Below, piece by piece: positions 32,837-41,359 of a DNA stretch of 64,000 nucleotides. The translations under genes and the position numbers were made by a program. The DNA is from CALBZH01 sp964538515. Its GTDB lineage: Bacteria > Desulfobacterota > Syntrophobacteria > Syntrophobacterales > Syntrophobacteraceae. The notes beneath the pieces were generated by a model. That model was not told the DNA's origin. It made no database searches and saw nothing but the letters and a program-made list of their open reading frames with translations. How positions within the stretch are numbered: the first letter of the stretch is position 1; the number at the start of each line of letters is the position of its first letter. Location of the stretch: positions 1-64,000 of the forward strand of contig CAZIEW010000002.1 in assembly GCA_964538515.1 (NCBI GenBank), given 5' to 3'.

Positions 32837-33868
32837 ATGAATGAGCTTCTGGCACCGGGTGGAAGCCTCCAAATGGTTGAAGCCGTGTTTGCTCAGGGCG
32901 CCAACGCAGTCTATGTCGGCTCCAAGGGCTTTAGCCGGCGCAAATGTGCGTGGGAGCTCGAGGACTCCCAGATTCGTGAAGCCGTCGAAATCGCGAATCG
33001 CTTCGGCGGAAAAGTGCGCGTCGCACTGAACGCGGAAATACCCTCGGAGAAAAACATGGTCGCGCTGAGCAAGATCTCCAAATACGCTGCGTACGGCGTT
33101 GAAGGAGTGATCGTGAAGACCCCCGCGATCATGCAGATGGTAAAACAAAACTTTCCTGGCCTCGTGATCCACGCCAGCGTCGGCTGTAACATCCAAACCC
33201 CCTCACAGATGCGTGAATACCAGGGATACGGCGCCTCCCAGATCGTGGCAAGCACCGAGATCGACACGGTTGAGAAGCTCAGGCGTTTCAAGGAGGCTGC
33301 CGATGCCATCGGGGTTCAGACGGAAATCCTGGTCCACGGAAACCGGTGCGTCGGCGGCGTGGGCAATTGCGCCTTTCACGAGCTCATCAGCGACTCCTAC
33401 ATCAAACGATCCTACCATGACGAGGACGGCAACGAGATCATCGAGCTCGAAGGATGGCCGGACAGGAGCGGCAGCTGCTTCCGACTCTGTCTCCTGACCG
33501 ACGAGCAGCGGAGGAAGGTGCTGCGGCAGCGCGGGCGAAAAGAAGAGGAGATCGAATCCATCAACGAGCGCATCCGGGTCCGCCCCAATGTCGCTTTTGT
33601 CATCAACGGAAAGGAGCTTTGGGACATTATGGATCTCGGGCTGCACACGCTCAAGGTCCAAGGCCGCGAATATCCAGTCGATCTCATCGCTCGGATGATC
33701 TCCCTTTACCGAACCATGATCGACGCGCATCGTGCCGGAAAACCCCATGATGATCCGGGCCTTCTCCCGCTGCAGGCGGAGCTGGACGATATCGGCCGGG
33801 ATCGCGACCGCGTCCGCATGGAGAAGACTCGGGAGCTTCACGAGAATATCAAGGGGCTCCACGCATAA
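32837..33868 (+). CDS. Peptidase U32-family protein
   Basis: A 343-residue TIM-barrel-type protein of the U32 family, whose members include UbiU/UbiV-like and RlhA-like RNA or quinone hydroxylation factors as well as putative collagenases. The opening ELLAPGGSLQMVEAVFAQGANAVYVG (start LLAPGG-x4-AVFAQGA-AVYVG) is typical. Four Cys in NRCVGGVGNC and GSCFRLC could bind a 4Fe-4S cluster, as in UbiU. The C-terminus is helical and charged. ATG 32837 follows GGAGGGAGGTTGCT, so the 16-codon upstream frame is rejected. The family's proteolytic role is unproven; an oxygen-independent modification role fits anaerobes. Confidence 0.85.
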   Translation: MNELLAPGGSLQMVEAVFAQGANAVYVGSKGFSRRKCAWELEDSQIREAVEIANRFGGKVRVALNAEIPSEKNMVALSKISKYAAYGVEGVIVKTPAIMQMVKQNFPGLVIHASVGCNIQTPSQMREYQGYGASQIVASTEIDTVEKLRRFKEAADAIGVQTEILVHGNRCVGGVGNCAFHELISDSYIKRSYHDEDGNEIIELEGWPDRSGSCFRLCLLTDEQRRKVLRQRGRKEEEIESINERIRVRPNVAFVINGKELWDIMDLGLHTLKVQGREYPVDLIARMISLYRTMIDAHRAGKPHDDPGLLPLQAELDDIGRDRDRVRMEKTRELHENIKGLHA

Positions 33869-33874
33869 AACACT

Positions 33875-34023
33875 GCGGCGGAAGTCATCACGACGTATCC
33901 GGACAACCCTTTCGATGCCAGACGCAGACGTGCCGAATAAAGACCGTTCCGGCCTGGCATTGGCTTTATCTTGCCTCTGGCATCCAGCATCGCCTAGGTC
34001 TCTGGACGCAGCCCTTCCGCCGC
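33875..34023. repeat. 149-bp segment bounded by 10-bp inverted repeats
   Basis: GCGGCGGAAG (33875-33884) is matched by CTTCCGCCGC (34014-34023). Inside lie ATGCCAG...CTGGCAT and repeated GGACGCAG/CAGACGCAG motifs. The segment fills the gap between convergent U32 and isochorismatase-like genes and may be a small non-autonomous element or terminator remnant. Confidence 0.35.
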
Positions 34024-34029
34024 GCTGAG

Positions 34030-34593
34030 CTAAAGCGTCTTCAGCAGAGGAAGTAGCGCCCGAAACTCCGGCGTTCCCGCTCGGTTCAGCAGCTCGAAGA
34101 TCATCATCTCCGTCGAGCTCACAACGACCCCAGCCTCCCTCATCCGCCCGAGTCCGATCTCCCAGTTCAAGCGACTCCGCGAGGTTACCGCATCCGCCGC
34201 CACGTGCACACGGTACCCCATGCGTACCGCTTGCGTGCACGTGTGAAAGATGCACACGTGCGTCTCCAGTCCCGCAACCAGCAAGGTCTTCCTGCCCATC
34301 CCCAAGATGGCCTTCATCATGCCCTCATTTTCAAGACAGCTGAACTCCACCTTGTTGAGCACCAGGGGACCATCGACCTTGTGAAGCAGCTCGGGCAGGA
34401 ACCCGCCCAGCTTTTCGGCATTGTGCACGGAAAACAGAATGGGGAGGCCGAAGACCTTCGCCACCTGGATCAGTGCATCCGTGTGCTTGACCAACCGGGC
34501 GTGGTCCTCGCAAAGATCCAGCATCACTTTCTGGACATCCACCAGCAACAGCATGCAATCGTCGGGTTTCAGCAATTCAGCGTTCGGATTCAC
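34030..34593 (-). CDS. Isochorismatase-like cysteine hydrolase
   Basis: A 187-residue alpha/beta hydrolase of the isochorismatase/nicotinamidase superfamily. The catalytic triad is visible: Asp in MLLLVDVQKVM, Lys in VLNKVEFSCL and Cys in AGLETHVCIFHT. The cis-peptide region VAGLETHVC and the late VSSTEMMIFELL match the YcaC-like branch. The GTG at 34593, preceded by GGAGAGGGAG, is preferred; an earlier GTG at 34647 would overlap the hppA terminator. It lies 120 bp downstream of hppA on the same strand. Substrate unknown. Confidence 0.87.
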   Translation of the reverse strand: MNPNAELLKPDDCMLLLVDVQKVMLDLCEDHARLVKHTDALIQVAKVFGLPILFSVHNAEKLGGFLPELLHKVDGPLVLNKVEFSCLENEGMMKAILGMGRKTLLVAGLETHVCIFHTCTQAVRMGYRVHVAADAVTSRSRLNWEIGLGRMREAGVVVSSTEMMIFELLNRAGTPEFRALLPLLKTL

Positions 34594-34635
34594 CGCAATA
34601 TCTCCCTCTCCAGAACCTGGTCGCACCGAGTGTCC

Positions 34636-34680
34636 GTCAAAAAACACGATGCCGACAGAGTCCGTGACCCTGCCGGCATC
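34636..34680 (-). terminator. Strong Rho-independent terminator after hppA
   Basis: On the minus strand GATGCCGGCAGGGTC pairs with GACTCTGTCGGCATC across ACG (G-T pairs allowed; 34648-34680). It is followed by GTG and six T (34639-34644). Confidence 0.8.
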
Positions 34681-34714
34681 GCTTGCTACCTGAGTGTTGT
34701 CTGGATCAATGTCA

Positions 34715-36760
34715 CTACTTGATGAGCGGCACGATCAGCAGAGCAACGATGTTCACGACCTTGATCATGGGGTTGATCGCAGGACCGGCCGTGTCTTTGT
34801 ACGGGTCGCCTACGGTGTCGCCGGTGACCGCTGCTTTGTGAGCATCGGAGCCCTTGCCGCCGAAGTCGCCGTCTTCAATGTACTTCTTGGCATTGTCCCA
34901 AGCGCCGCCGCCGCTGGTCATGGAGATGGCCAGGAACAGACCCGTGATGATCGAGCCGATCAGCACGCCGCCCAGAGCCTCTTTGCCCATGAGGAAGCCA
35001 ACGATGATGGGGGTGGCCACGGGGATCAGAGCGGGCAGCATCATCTGCTGAATGGCGCTCTTCGTCACGATGTCCACACACTTGCCGTATTCGGGACGGG
35101 CCGTGCCTTCCATGATGCCGGGAATCTCACGGAACTGACGGCGTACTTCCTCAACAACACCACCGGCTGCCTTGCCAACGGCTTCCATCAGGAGCGAGCC
35201 GAAGTAGTAGGGCAGCAGACCGCCGATGAACAAGCCCACGAGGACCTTCGGGTTAGACAGGTCGAACGCCAGAGCCGTGCCGAAGGAGCGGGAGTACTCG
35301 GCGAAGAGCACCAGGGCGGCCAGAGCGGCGGAGCCGATCGCGTAACCCTTGGTAACGGCCTTGGTCGTGTTGCCAACTGCATCCAGCGGATCGGTGATGG
35401 CGCGCACGCTCTCATCGAGCTCTGCCATTTCAGCGATACCACCGGCGTTGTCCGTGATCGGGCCGTAGGAGTCAATGGCCACGACGATGCCGGTCATGGA
35501 GAGCATGGCCACGGCGGACAGAGCGATGGCGAAAAGACCGCCGCCCATATTGCCGGCAAAACCGCCGCCCAGGGAGTAAGCCCAAAGGATGGCGCCGCAG
35601 ATCACCAGAGCGGGGGCTCCGGTCGCCTTCATGCTGACGGCGAGACCAGCGATCACGTTGGTGCCGTGGCCGGTGACACTGGCGGCCGCGATGTGCTTAA
35701 CAGGATTGAAGCTCTTGGACGTGAAGTACTCGGTGATCATAACGATCAGGCCGGTCAGCACGAGACCAATGACGGCCGTCGTGAAAACGCCCATCGCCGT
35801 GAAAGCGGGCTCCACGCCGGGAAGGGCCAGGAACCACTGGGATGCGAAGTAAAAAGCACCAGCGGCCAAAATACCGGCCACGGCCAAGCCCTTGTACAGA
35901 GCGCCCATGATGTACTGGTTCTTGCCCAGGCGCACGAAGTAGGTGCCGATGATGGAGGCAATGATGGAGATGCCGCCGATCAGAAGGGGAAATTCCACCC
36001 AGAGGGATTCCGCGTTGAAAACGGTCTTGGCCAGCAGCATGGCCGCAACCAGCGTAACGGTGTAGGTTTCATACAGGTCCGCGGCCATACCCGCGCAGTC
36101 GCCCACGTTGTCGCCAACGTTGTCGGCGATAACAGCGGCGTTGCGGGGATCGTCCTCGGGGATACCGGCTTCCACCTTGCCCACGAGGTCGGCGCCGACG
36201 TCAGCGGCCTTGGTGTAGATGCCGCCGGCGATACGAGCGAACACGCTCATCAGGGAGCAGCCGAAGCCCAGGCCGACCAGAGCGTGGAACGCATCATCCA
36301 CCGGAGCAACGGACTTGACGAAAAGATAGTAGCCGGAGATGCCAAGAAGGCCAAGACCAACCACCATGACGCCCGTAACCGAGCCGCCCTTGAAGGCAAC
36401 GGACAGAGCAGGCTGAAGGCCACGCTTCGCAGCTTCCGTCGTACGCACGTTGGCCTTCACGGTAACCATCATGCCAATGTAACCGGCCAGAGCCGAGCCA
36501 ACCGTACCCAGCACGAACCCGATCGCCGTGTACTTGCCAAGGTAGGTGAGTGCGCCGGCGAGAATCACGGCGACGATGGCGACCGTCCTGTATTCACGAT
36601 TCAAAAAAGCCGTCGCGCCTTCGCGAATTGCCTCGGAAATTTCCTGCATTCTCTCGCTGCCGGCAGGCTGCTTCGCAACCCATGCTGCAGTGACCAGGGC
36701 ATAGATTACGCCCAATCCGCCACACCCAAGGGCAAAAAGAATGATCTGACTTACTTTCAT
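34715..36760 (-). CDS. hppA: Membrane-bound K+-independent H+-translocating pyrophosphatase
   Basis: Couples pyrophosphate hydrolysis to proton pumping across the inner membrane, saving energy in low-yield anaerobic growth. The 681-residue protein has about 16 membrane helices. The family signature DVGADLVGKVEAGIPEDDPR is intact, with DNVGDNVGDCAGM and the C-terminal GDTVGDPYKDTAGPA, all Asp-rich Mg-PPi sites. GNTTKAVTKGYAIGS has Lys where K+-dependent enzymes have Ala (GNTTAA), so it should be K+-independent and proton-pumping. AAGGAGGAG precedes ATG 36760. The gene has a long leader and a strong terminator. Codon choice is highly biased, suggesting high expression. Confidence 0.95.
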   Translation of the reverse strand: MKVSQIILFALGCGGLGVIYALVTAAWVAKQPAGSERMQEISEAIREGATAFLNREYRTVAIVAVILAGALTYLGKYTAIGFVLGTVGSALAGYIGMMVTVKANVRTTEAAKRGLQPALSVAFKGGSVTGVMVVGLGLLGISGYYLFVKSVAPVDDAFHALVGLGFGCSLMSVFARIAGGIYTKAADVGADLVGKVEAGIPEDDPRNAAVIADNVGDNVGDCAGMAADLYETYTVTLVAAMLLAKTVFNAESLWVEFPLLIGGISIIASIIGTYFVRLGKNQYIMGALYKGLAVAGILAAGAFYFASQWFLALPGVEPAFTAMGVFTTAVIGLVLTGLIVMITEYFTSKSFNPVKHIAAASVTGHGTNVIAGLAVSMKATGAPALVICGAILWAYSLGGGFAGNMGGGLFAIALSAVAMLSMTGIVVAIDSYGPITDNAGGIAEMAELDESVRAITDPLDAVGNTTKAVTKGYAIGSAALAALVLFAEYSRSFGTALAFDLSNPKVLVGLFIGGLLPYYFGSLLMEAVGKAAGGVVEEVRRQFREIPGIMEGTARPEYGKCVDIVTKSAIQQMMLPALIPVATPIIVGFLMGKEALGGVLIGSIITGLFLAISMTSGGGAWDNAKKYIEDGDFGGKGSDAHKAAVTGDTVGDPYKDTAGPAINPMIKVVNIVALLIVPLIK

Positions 36761-37277
36761 CTAACTACTCCTCCTTGTTATCAGGACCCTGTTCCCTCAC
36801 CTCGTGGTGGACGACGCCATGTCTCCACCCGTCGCTCAAAACTGCCTCTGCTGCCCTCACCTCCTCTTCTTGAAGCCGTTGTCATACCTGTTCACCGTCA
36901 ACTCTTACCCGACCCTTTCCAAGCTCGCCCGAACGGAAGGTGCCTCCTGACATCTTGGCCCCCATCCCATGGGAAGCTCCGGGATAAACTGCTCCGAGAT
37001 CGCCCAACCGCTTCACGCATGCTCGCGGTCCCCCCGTCGCTGCACGGACCGTGTGAGGGTGAAAAAAAGGACAATGGAGAAGGCTGGGGGGATGGATCAA
37101 AATAAAAACTGCCTCACGCGCTTTCCGTATCCGCCTATGTTGGCTGCGTGAACGGCAAAGGCCAAGCAGTCGAATCCCGTGACTCCTAAAAACATCAAAT
37201 AGATACTTTTTTCACATGCGTCACAGAAACTACTTGAGCATCCCCTTTTTGTCAAGCACAAAAGATCCTGCCGATGC
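36761..37277 (-). other. Long hppA leader and intergenic region
   Basis: From the promoter at 37227-37255 a transcript would run about 460 nt before the hppA ATG. It contains a CGGTCC...GGACCG stem (around 37030-37053) and a GGTGGA...TCCACC stem (around 36803-36829). It also carries two copies of GAGGTGAGGG with similar flanks (near 36854 and 36795). I could not match it to a known riboswitch, and no convincing protein gene is present; a 32-codon frame at 37097-37195 lacks a clear ribosome site. Confidence 0.45.
37227..37255 (-). promoter_or_regulatory. Near-consensus sigma70 promoter for hppA
   Basis: On the minus strand TTGACA (37255-37250), exact 17-base spacer, TAGTTT (37232-37227). It lies just after the stop codon of the dynamin-like gene, which is transcribed in the same direction. 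Confidence 0.6.
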
Positions 37278-39122
37278 TCAGTGCAGGTAAGCCTCTTGCC
37301 GGATTTTCAGCAGCTCCTCCCGTACGGCCTCAAGCTCCATAAGACCTGTCGACAGCTCACGCCGCCGCCTTTCAGCCGCCCGCTCACCCTCCTCCCTCCG
37401 GTCAATGCCACGGTGCACGGCTTGAGCGATGGATGCGACAGCCGTTTCAATCCGCTCCTGCATCTCCATCCGAAAGCCGGCACCGCTCTTCTTGAGACGC
37501 TCCACCAAATCGTAGCGGATCCGTCCGGCCTGCATTCCAACGAGGTGCTCCATCTGTGAGAACCGTCGCTTATAGAAGTAGGTCCTAGCGCGCTGGAACA
37601 GGAAAAAGCGCAGCCGCTCGAAGCGTTTGGCGATCAACCCCGGAAGTGCACCCGAGATCGAATCGGCAAGCATATCCAGACCCACTGGATCTTCGCGCAG
37701 CCTGAACTGGAATTTGGAGTCCTCCAGCCAGAAGCCGGAAGTGGAAAGCGGCTCGAAAACAACCTCAAAAAGTCCCGAAGCGTACTTCATCAGGACCTCG
37801 ATGATGTCGTTCGTCTTGACGGCTAGGGCCCTGCACTGCTCCTGAAAGGAGCTCCCCAACCTCTTTTCCAGCGACAGACGCCAGCCTCGGTAAGCATTTT
37901 CGACCTCGCACACCAGGAAAGACTCCAACAACGCGTCGAGCTCCTTGGGAAGCATCTCCTGGTGTGCGTCGAACAGCCGTTTGAGCTCTCCGCCCATGCG
38001 CTCCCGAAGCTCGCGCGTGAATCGCTTGATTTCCGGATCCAGCTCGTCTCGAACGAGTCGCTCGATCTCGCCGTCCATGAGCTGACCGATGCGGTCTCTC
38101 TCCCTGGCGATTTCCCTTCCTTTGGCCTCGATAAGCTCGATCTTGTGGCGTAGCTCATCGATGGGCTCACTGAGGGATTTCAGCTCCAGCTCCATCGCCA
38201 GCTGCCCTTGGGAGGCGACTCGCAGAAGCTGACCCGACGCGGCAAGCAGCAGGACCCTTCCTTTTTCGTGAACGAGAAATTCATCAAGAGCTCCAGAAAA
38301 GGCCGGCAGTCGACTCCGCTTCAGAGCTTCCTCCGATTCATCGAGCTTTCCCTGCAGGGCGAGCTTGGCGGAAATCGGGAAGACCCGCACCTCTGTCTCC
38401 ATGGCCTCTCTAAGAACCTGCCGCGAAAAGGCCAGCGACTCGGTCACCTCGGAGTCCGAGAGATAGTCGATTTTGTTGAGCAGGAAGAAGATCTTCCCGG
38501 AATATTCCCGTACATCTTTAAGAAAGTCGAGCTCGGCCTTGCTCGCCGGCTGCTCGACTGAAAGCAGAAACAGCGCCGCATCGCACTTGGGAAGGTATTC
38601 GTAAGCAGCGTCCGTGTTGTGAAGATACACGGAGCCGACGCCGGGTGTGTCGATCAGTCGCACGCCGTCCCGCAGGTAGGGGGAAGGATAATGAATGAGG
38701 ACTTCTTTGACGCAGCGCTCATTTTGGGGATTCCCCGCCTCCGTCACATAGTCGGGCAGCACCACCGGATCGATGGCTTCAATCCGACCGTCGAGAAAGT
38801 GCACTTCCATCCGGACGGTCTCCCCATAGGTCAAAATGGTCACGATTGACGTCAGGGGAACCACTGCGACCGGCAGAATGTCCGCCCCGATCAGTGCATT
38901 GATCAGGCAGGTCTTGCCCCGTTTGAATTGGCCGACGACAACCAGATGAAACCGATTATGCTCGATCTTCGACTTGAGCTCGCCCAGCGCCTGGAGTGGA
39001 GCCTGATCGACGCTGGCGAGACGATCGATGCAATACGAAAGCCGGGATCGAAGCTGGGCATAATCCCTGATGACCGATGGCTCCGCAGCGGGCACGTGGC
39101 TCTCGGCAGAGGGTTCCTCCAT
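37278..39122 (-). CDS. Bacterial dynamin-like GTPase
   Basis: A 614-residue large GTPase of the dynamin superfamily, expected to polymerise on membranes and aid repair, fusion or cytokinesis. G1 is GQFKRGKT (64-71), G2 region VAVVPLTSIVT, G3 DTPG (158-161) and G4 NKID (216-219). The long middle and C-terminal part (about 290-614) is helical and charged. FEVVFEPLSTSGFWLED and FERLRFFLFQRARTYFYKRRF are likely the membrane-contacting paddle region. It is a single gene; many bacterial dynamins occur as adjacent pairs, but no partner is here. Divergent from the MltB-like gene, upstream of hppA. Confidence 0.88.
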   Translation of the reverse strand: MEEPSAESHVPAAEPSVIRDYAQLRSRLSYCIDRLASVDQAPLQALGELKSKIEHNRFHLVVVGQFKRGKTCLINALIGADILPVAVVPLTSIVTILTYGETVRMEVHFLDGRIEAIDPVVLPDYVTEAGNPQNERCVKEVLIHYPSPYLRDGVRLIDTPGVGSVYLHNTDAAYEYLPKCDAALFLLSVEQPASKAELDFLKDVREYSGKIFFLLNKIDYLSDSEVTESLAFSRQVLREAMETEVRVFPISAKLALQGKLDESEEALKRSRLPAFSGALDEFLVHEKGRVLLLAASGQLLRVASQGQLAMELELKSLSEPIDELRHKIELIEAKGREIARERDRIGQLMDGEIERLVRDELDPEIKRFTRELRERMGGELKRLFDAHQEMLPKELDALLESFLVCEVENAYRGWRLSLEKRLGSSFQEQCRALAVKTNDIIEVLMKYASGLFEVVFEPLSTSGFWLEDSKFQFRLREDPVGLDMLADSISGALPGLIAKRFERLRFFLFQRARTYFYKRRFSQMEHLVGMQAGRIRYDLVERLKKSGAGFRMEMQERIETAVASIAQAVHRGIDRREEGERAAERRRRELSTGLMELEAVREELLKIRQEAYLH

Positions 39123-39246
39123 GTGAGCTCCTCACAGTCGGGTTCTTGGACGATCTGTATCTCCATGACAGATGAACCGGGACACATCCGGGCAGGAATC
39201 CTTATTAACGCTCGCGGGGCAACTATTCAACCTCTCTTTGCTTTTC

Positions 39247-39275
39247 TTGCATTCCGAGGCGGCCTTGCTTATGAT
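39247..39275 (+). promoter_or_regulatory. Putative sigma70 promoter for the MltB-type gene
   Basis: TTGCAT (39247-39252), 17-base spacer, TATGAT (39270-39275), about 72 bases before the GTG start. Confidence 0.5.
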
Positions 39276-39347
39276 CCAACGGTCTGGTTTTTTTCGGTGA
39301 GTCCATTGTCAAGCAAGATGACAACAACCGTTTCAGGGGGATGAAAG

Positions 39348-40238
39348 GTGCGGCAAAACGGTAAGCCGAAAAGCGCCCAATGGTCGGCACTCGTCGGTGT
39401 GATGGGACTTCTGTGGGGCATTCTTGGATTCGCGGCACTGGGGCTGACCGCCGAGGACCCCTTCCGGAGCATCAAGCAAAGGCTGCTCCAGGAAGGCTTT
39501 GGAGCCGCTCAGGTCGAAGACTTGTTCTCTTCAGACCCGACCCCTCTCTTCAAGCTCGTGGCGGGGACGTTCCGCATCCAGGAAAGTAAGCTGAACTACG
39601 GGCGTTTTCTTGAGCCTGGCTCTATTGCACTGGCAAAGCGATTCATCCAGGAGCATCAGACGAGCCTGGCTCGGGCCGAGAAAACATACGGCGTCGAGCC
39701 CCCCGTTATCGCAGCGATTCTTCTGGTCGAGTCGGGATTCGGGAACGGCACGGGAAAGACTCACGTCCTCTCGGTGTTTGCCACGTTCGCTCTCATGGAT
39801 CAGGTCTCGTACCGCAACAAGATCTGGGCCATGCTTTCCCCGAAGGATAAGAAGCGATGGGAGCGAGACGCGTTTGACGAGAAGCTTCTCAAGCGATCGG
39901 AATGGGCCTACGGAGAACTGCGCGCCTTGCTGAAGCTGGCGCAGAAGAACAGCCTGGATCCTGGCACAATTCACGGCTCCTATATGGGTGCCATCGGCTG
40001 GCCCCAGTTTCTTCCATCAAGCATCGTCAAGTACGGCGCGGACGGAGATCAGGACGGTCGGATCGATCTCTACACTTCTGATGACGCCGTTTTCAGCATC
40101 GCCAACTACCTTCGCGGATTCGGCTGGTGCAGCGCCAAAACGAGAGCGGAAAAGGAGGAAGTCATCTATCATTACAACAAGAGCCGCCCGTACGTTCAGA
40201 CCATCCTCGACGTGGCGGCTCGTTTGGGCGGGTCATAG
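39348..40238 (+). CDS. MltB-type lytic murein transglycosylase
   Basis: Cleaves peptidoglycan glycan strands to form anhydromuropeptides in the periplasm. The 296-residue protein has an N-terminal hydrophobic signal segment (LVGVMGLLWGILGFAALG) without a clear lipobox. The SLT_2 domain carries catalytic Glu in AAILLVESGFGNGTGKTHVL, where family MltB has VETxxG. YMGAIGWPQFLPSSIVKYGADGDQDGRIDLY, shown here by its GAIGWPQFLPSS and DGDGDGRIDL-like parts, is diagnostic. The GTG at 39348 follows AGGGGGATGAAAG. Its 3' end overlaps convergent coaD by six bases. Confidence 0.9.
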   Translation: MRQNGKPKSAQWSALVGVMGLLWGILGFAALGLTAEDPFRSIKQRLLQEGFGAAQVEDLFSSDPTPLFKLVAGTFRIQESKLNYGRFLEPGSIALAKRFIQEHQTSLARAEKTYGVEPPVIAAILLVESGFGNGTGKTHVLSVFATFALMDQVSYRNKIWAMLSPKDKKRWERDAFDEKLLKRSEWAYGELRALLKLAQKNSLDPGTIHGSYMGAIGWPQFLPSSIVKYGADGDQDGRIDLYTSDDAVFSIANYLRGFGWCSAKTRAEKEEVIYHYNKSRPYVQTILDVAARLGGS

Positions 40239-40736
40239 GCTCTGACCGACTCGCAGCCGCTCGGCCAGCATTTTTTCGACATGCACGTGCACCAACCCTT
40301 CGACGCATCCCCCCGAGGCGACAACTTCCTTGATGATGCGCGAGCTGATGTAGATCCACCGCATACCGGTCATGAGGTAAAGGGTCTCGATCTCATTGCT
40401 GAGCTTTCGATTCATGAGCGCCATCTGGAACTCGTATTCAAAATCGCTGATGGCCCGCAGCCCGCGCAGGATAGCCTTGGCCCCGGCTTTCTTCACGTAT
40501 TCCACCAGCAGTCCGTCAAAGGCGTCCACGACCATCCGGTCTCTCAGCGGATGAGCTTCAAGGGCCTTTTCGATCATTTCCACGCGCTCCTCAACACTGA
40601 AGAGCGGCTTCTTGGCCGGGTTTCGGGCGATGGCGATCACAATGCGGTCGAATATTTTGAGGCCCCGTTCGAGAAGGTCCAGATGTCCGTTGGTGATGGG
40701 ATCGAATGAGCCGGGGTAAACTGCCACTTTGTCCAT
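40233..40736 (-). CDS. coaD: Pantetheine-phosphate adenylyltransferase
   Basis: Makes dephospho-CoA from 4'-phosphopantetheine and ATP, the fourth step of CoA synthesis. The 167-residue Rossmann protein has the TxGH nucleotide motif in YPGSFDPITNGHLDLLERG. ARNPAKKPLFSVEERVEMI, LLVEYVKKAGAKAILRGLRA and the late ISSRIIKEVVASGG (ISST-like) are also present. It follows rsmD by 23 bp on the minus strand, the common rsmD-coaD pair. Confidence 0.95.
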   Translation of the reverse strand: MDKVAVYPGSFDPITNGHLDLLERGLKIFDRIVIAIARNPAKKPLFSVEERVEMIEKALEAHPLRDRMVVDAFDGLLVEYVKKAGAKAILRGLRAISDFEYEFQMALMNRKLSNEIETLYLMTGMRWIYISSRIIKEVVASGGCVEGLVHVHVEKMLAERLRVGQSL

Positions 40737-40759
40737 GCACTATCCTTTCCAGGATCCAC

Positions 40760-41332
40760 TCACTGCGCAACCCCCACAGTCAAGGGCAGCTCACGCTCGT
40801 AGAATGAGATTGTCGTATCCCCATAACGCCGCTCGTCGATCCGCCTCCACGGCCCCAATCGCTCCGGAAGCAGCTCTTTGGCCCCATGCTCGGCGATCGC
40901 CAGTGCCCCTTCCTCGGCGACCGGTGCCACCTGCAGCAGCACCCCCTCGAGAAATCCCTTGGCATAAGGCGGGTCCAGGAAGATCAGCTGAAAGCGCAGG
41001 CCACGCTTCGCGAGCCGGCGTAAAGCCGCATCGACCGAGGCGTGGATGACCAAAGCACGGTCTGCCGCCCCGCATCGGGCAATATTGGAGCGAGCCAGGC
41101 GAACGGCTTCCTGACTCTGATCAACAAAAATGGCTTGCGAGGCCCCTCGACTCAGGGCCTCCAAGCCTAAAGCTCCGGTACCCGCAAAAAGATCCAAGAC
41201 CGTGGCCTGGTCGATCCTGTCCGCGATGATGCTGAAGAGCGCCTCGCGGACCCGATCGGCCGTCGGCCTGATGCCGCCCCCCTTGGGCGTCTCCAGCCGA
41301 CGGCCCCCGAACGATCCGGCTACAATGCGCAC
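40760..41332 (-). CDS. rsmD: 16S rRNA (guanine966-N2)-methyltransferase
   Basis: SAM-dependent methylation of G966 in 16S rRNA. The 190-residue protein has MRIVAGSFGGRRLETPKG and IRPTADRVREALFSII at the N-terminus and the SAM loop DLFAGTGALGLEALSRGA. The catalytic motif DPPY occurs in LIFLDPPYAKG. It lies downstream of asd, separated by a 110-bp MITE-like element, and upstream of coaD. Confidence 0.94.
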   Translation of the reverse strand: MRIVAGSFGGRRLETPKGGGIRPTADRVREALFSIIADRIDQATVLDLFAGTGALGLEALSRGASQAIFVDQSQEAVRLARSNIARCGAADRALVIHASVDAALRRLAKRGLRFQLIFLDPPYAKGFLEGVLLQVAPVAEEGALAIAEHGAKELLPERLGPWRRIDERRYGDTTISFYERELPLTVGVAQ

Positions 41333-41359
41333 ATCGCCTCACTTGCCGACAGGTCGGCC

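Noticed and set aside
34594..34647. Upstream GTG start for the isochorismatase-like gene
   Set aside because: It falls against the T-run of the hppA terminator, while the GTG at 34593 has a strong GGAGAGGGAG site and fits family length.
36882..37100. 72-codon minus-strand frame in the hppA leader
   Set aside because: Starts inside a C/T-rich stretch with no ribosome site; Pro/Gly/Arg-rich translation without family character.
34694..37105. 803-codon open frame on the plus strand across hppA
   Set aside because: It is antisense to hppA, whose motifs are complete. The translation is low-complexity, rich in His, Gly, Asp and Gln, as expected from reading biased GC-rich codons backwards.
37097..37195. 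tmRNA-like start (GGAGTC...GGATTCGAC) or 32-codon ORF in the hppA leader
   Set aside because: No ANDE...ALAA-type tag sequence, no matching tRNA-like 3' end and no acceptor-stem partner were found; the small ORF lacks a clear ribosome site and family.
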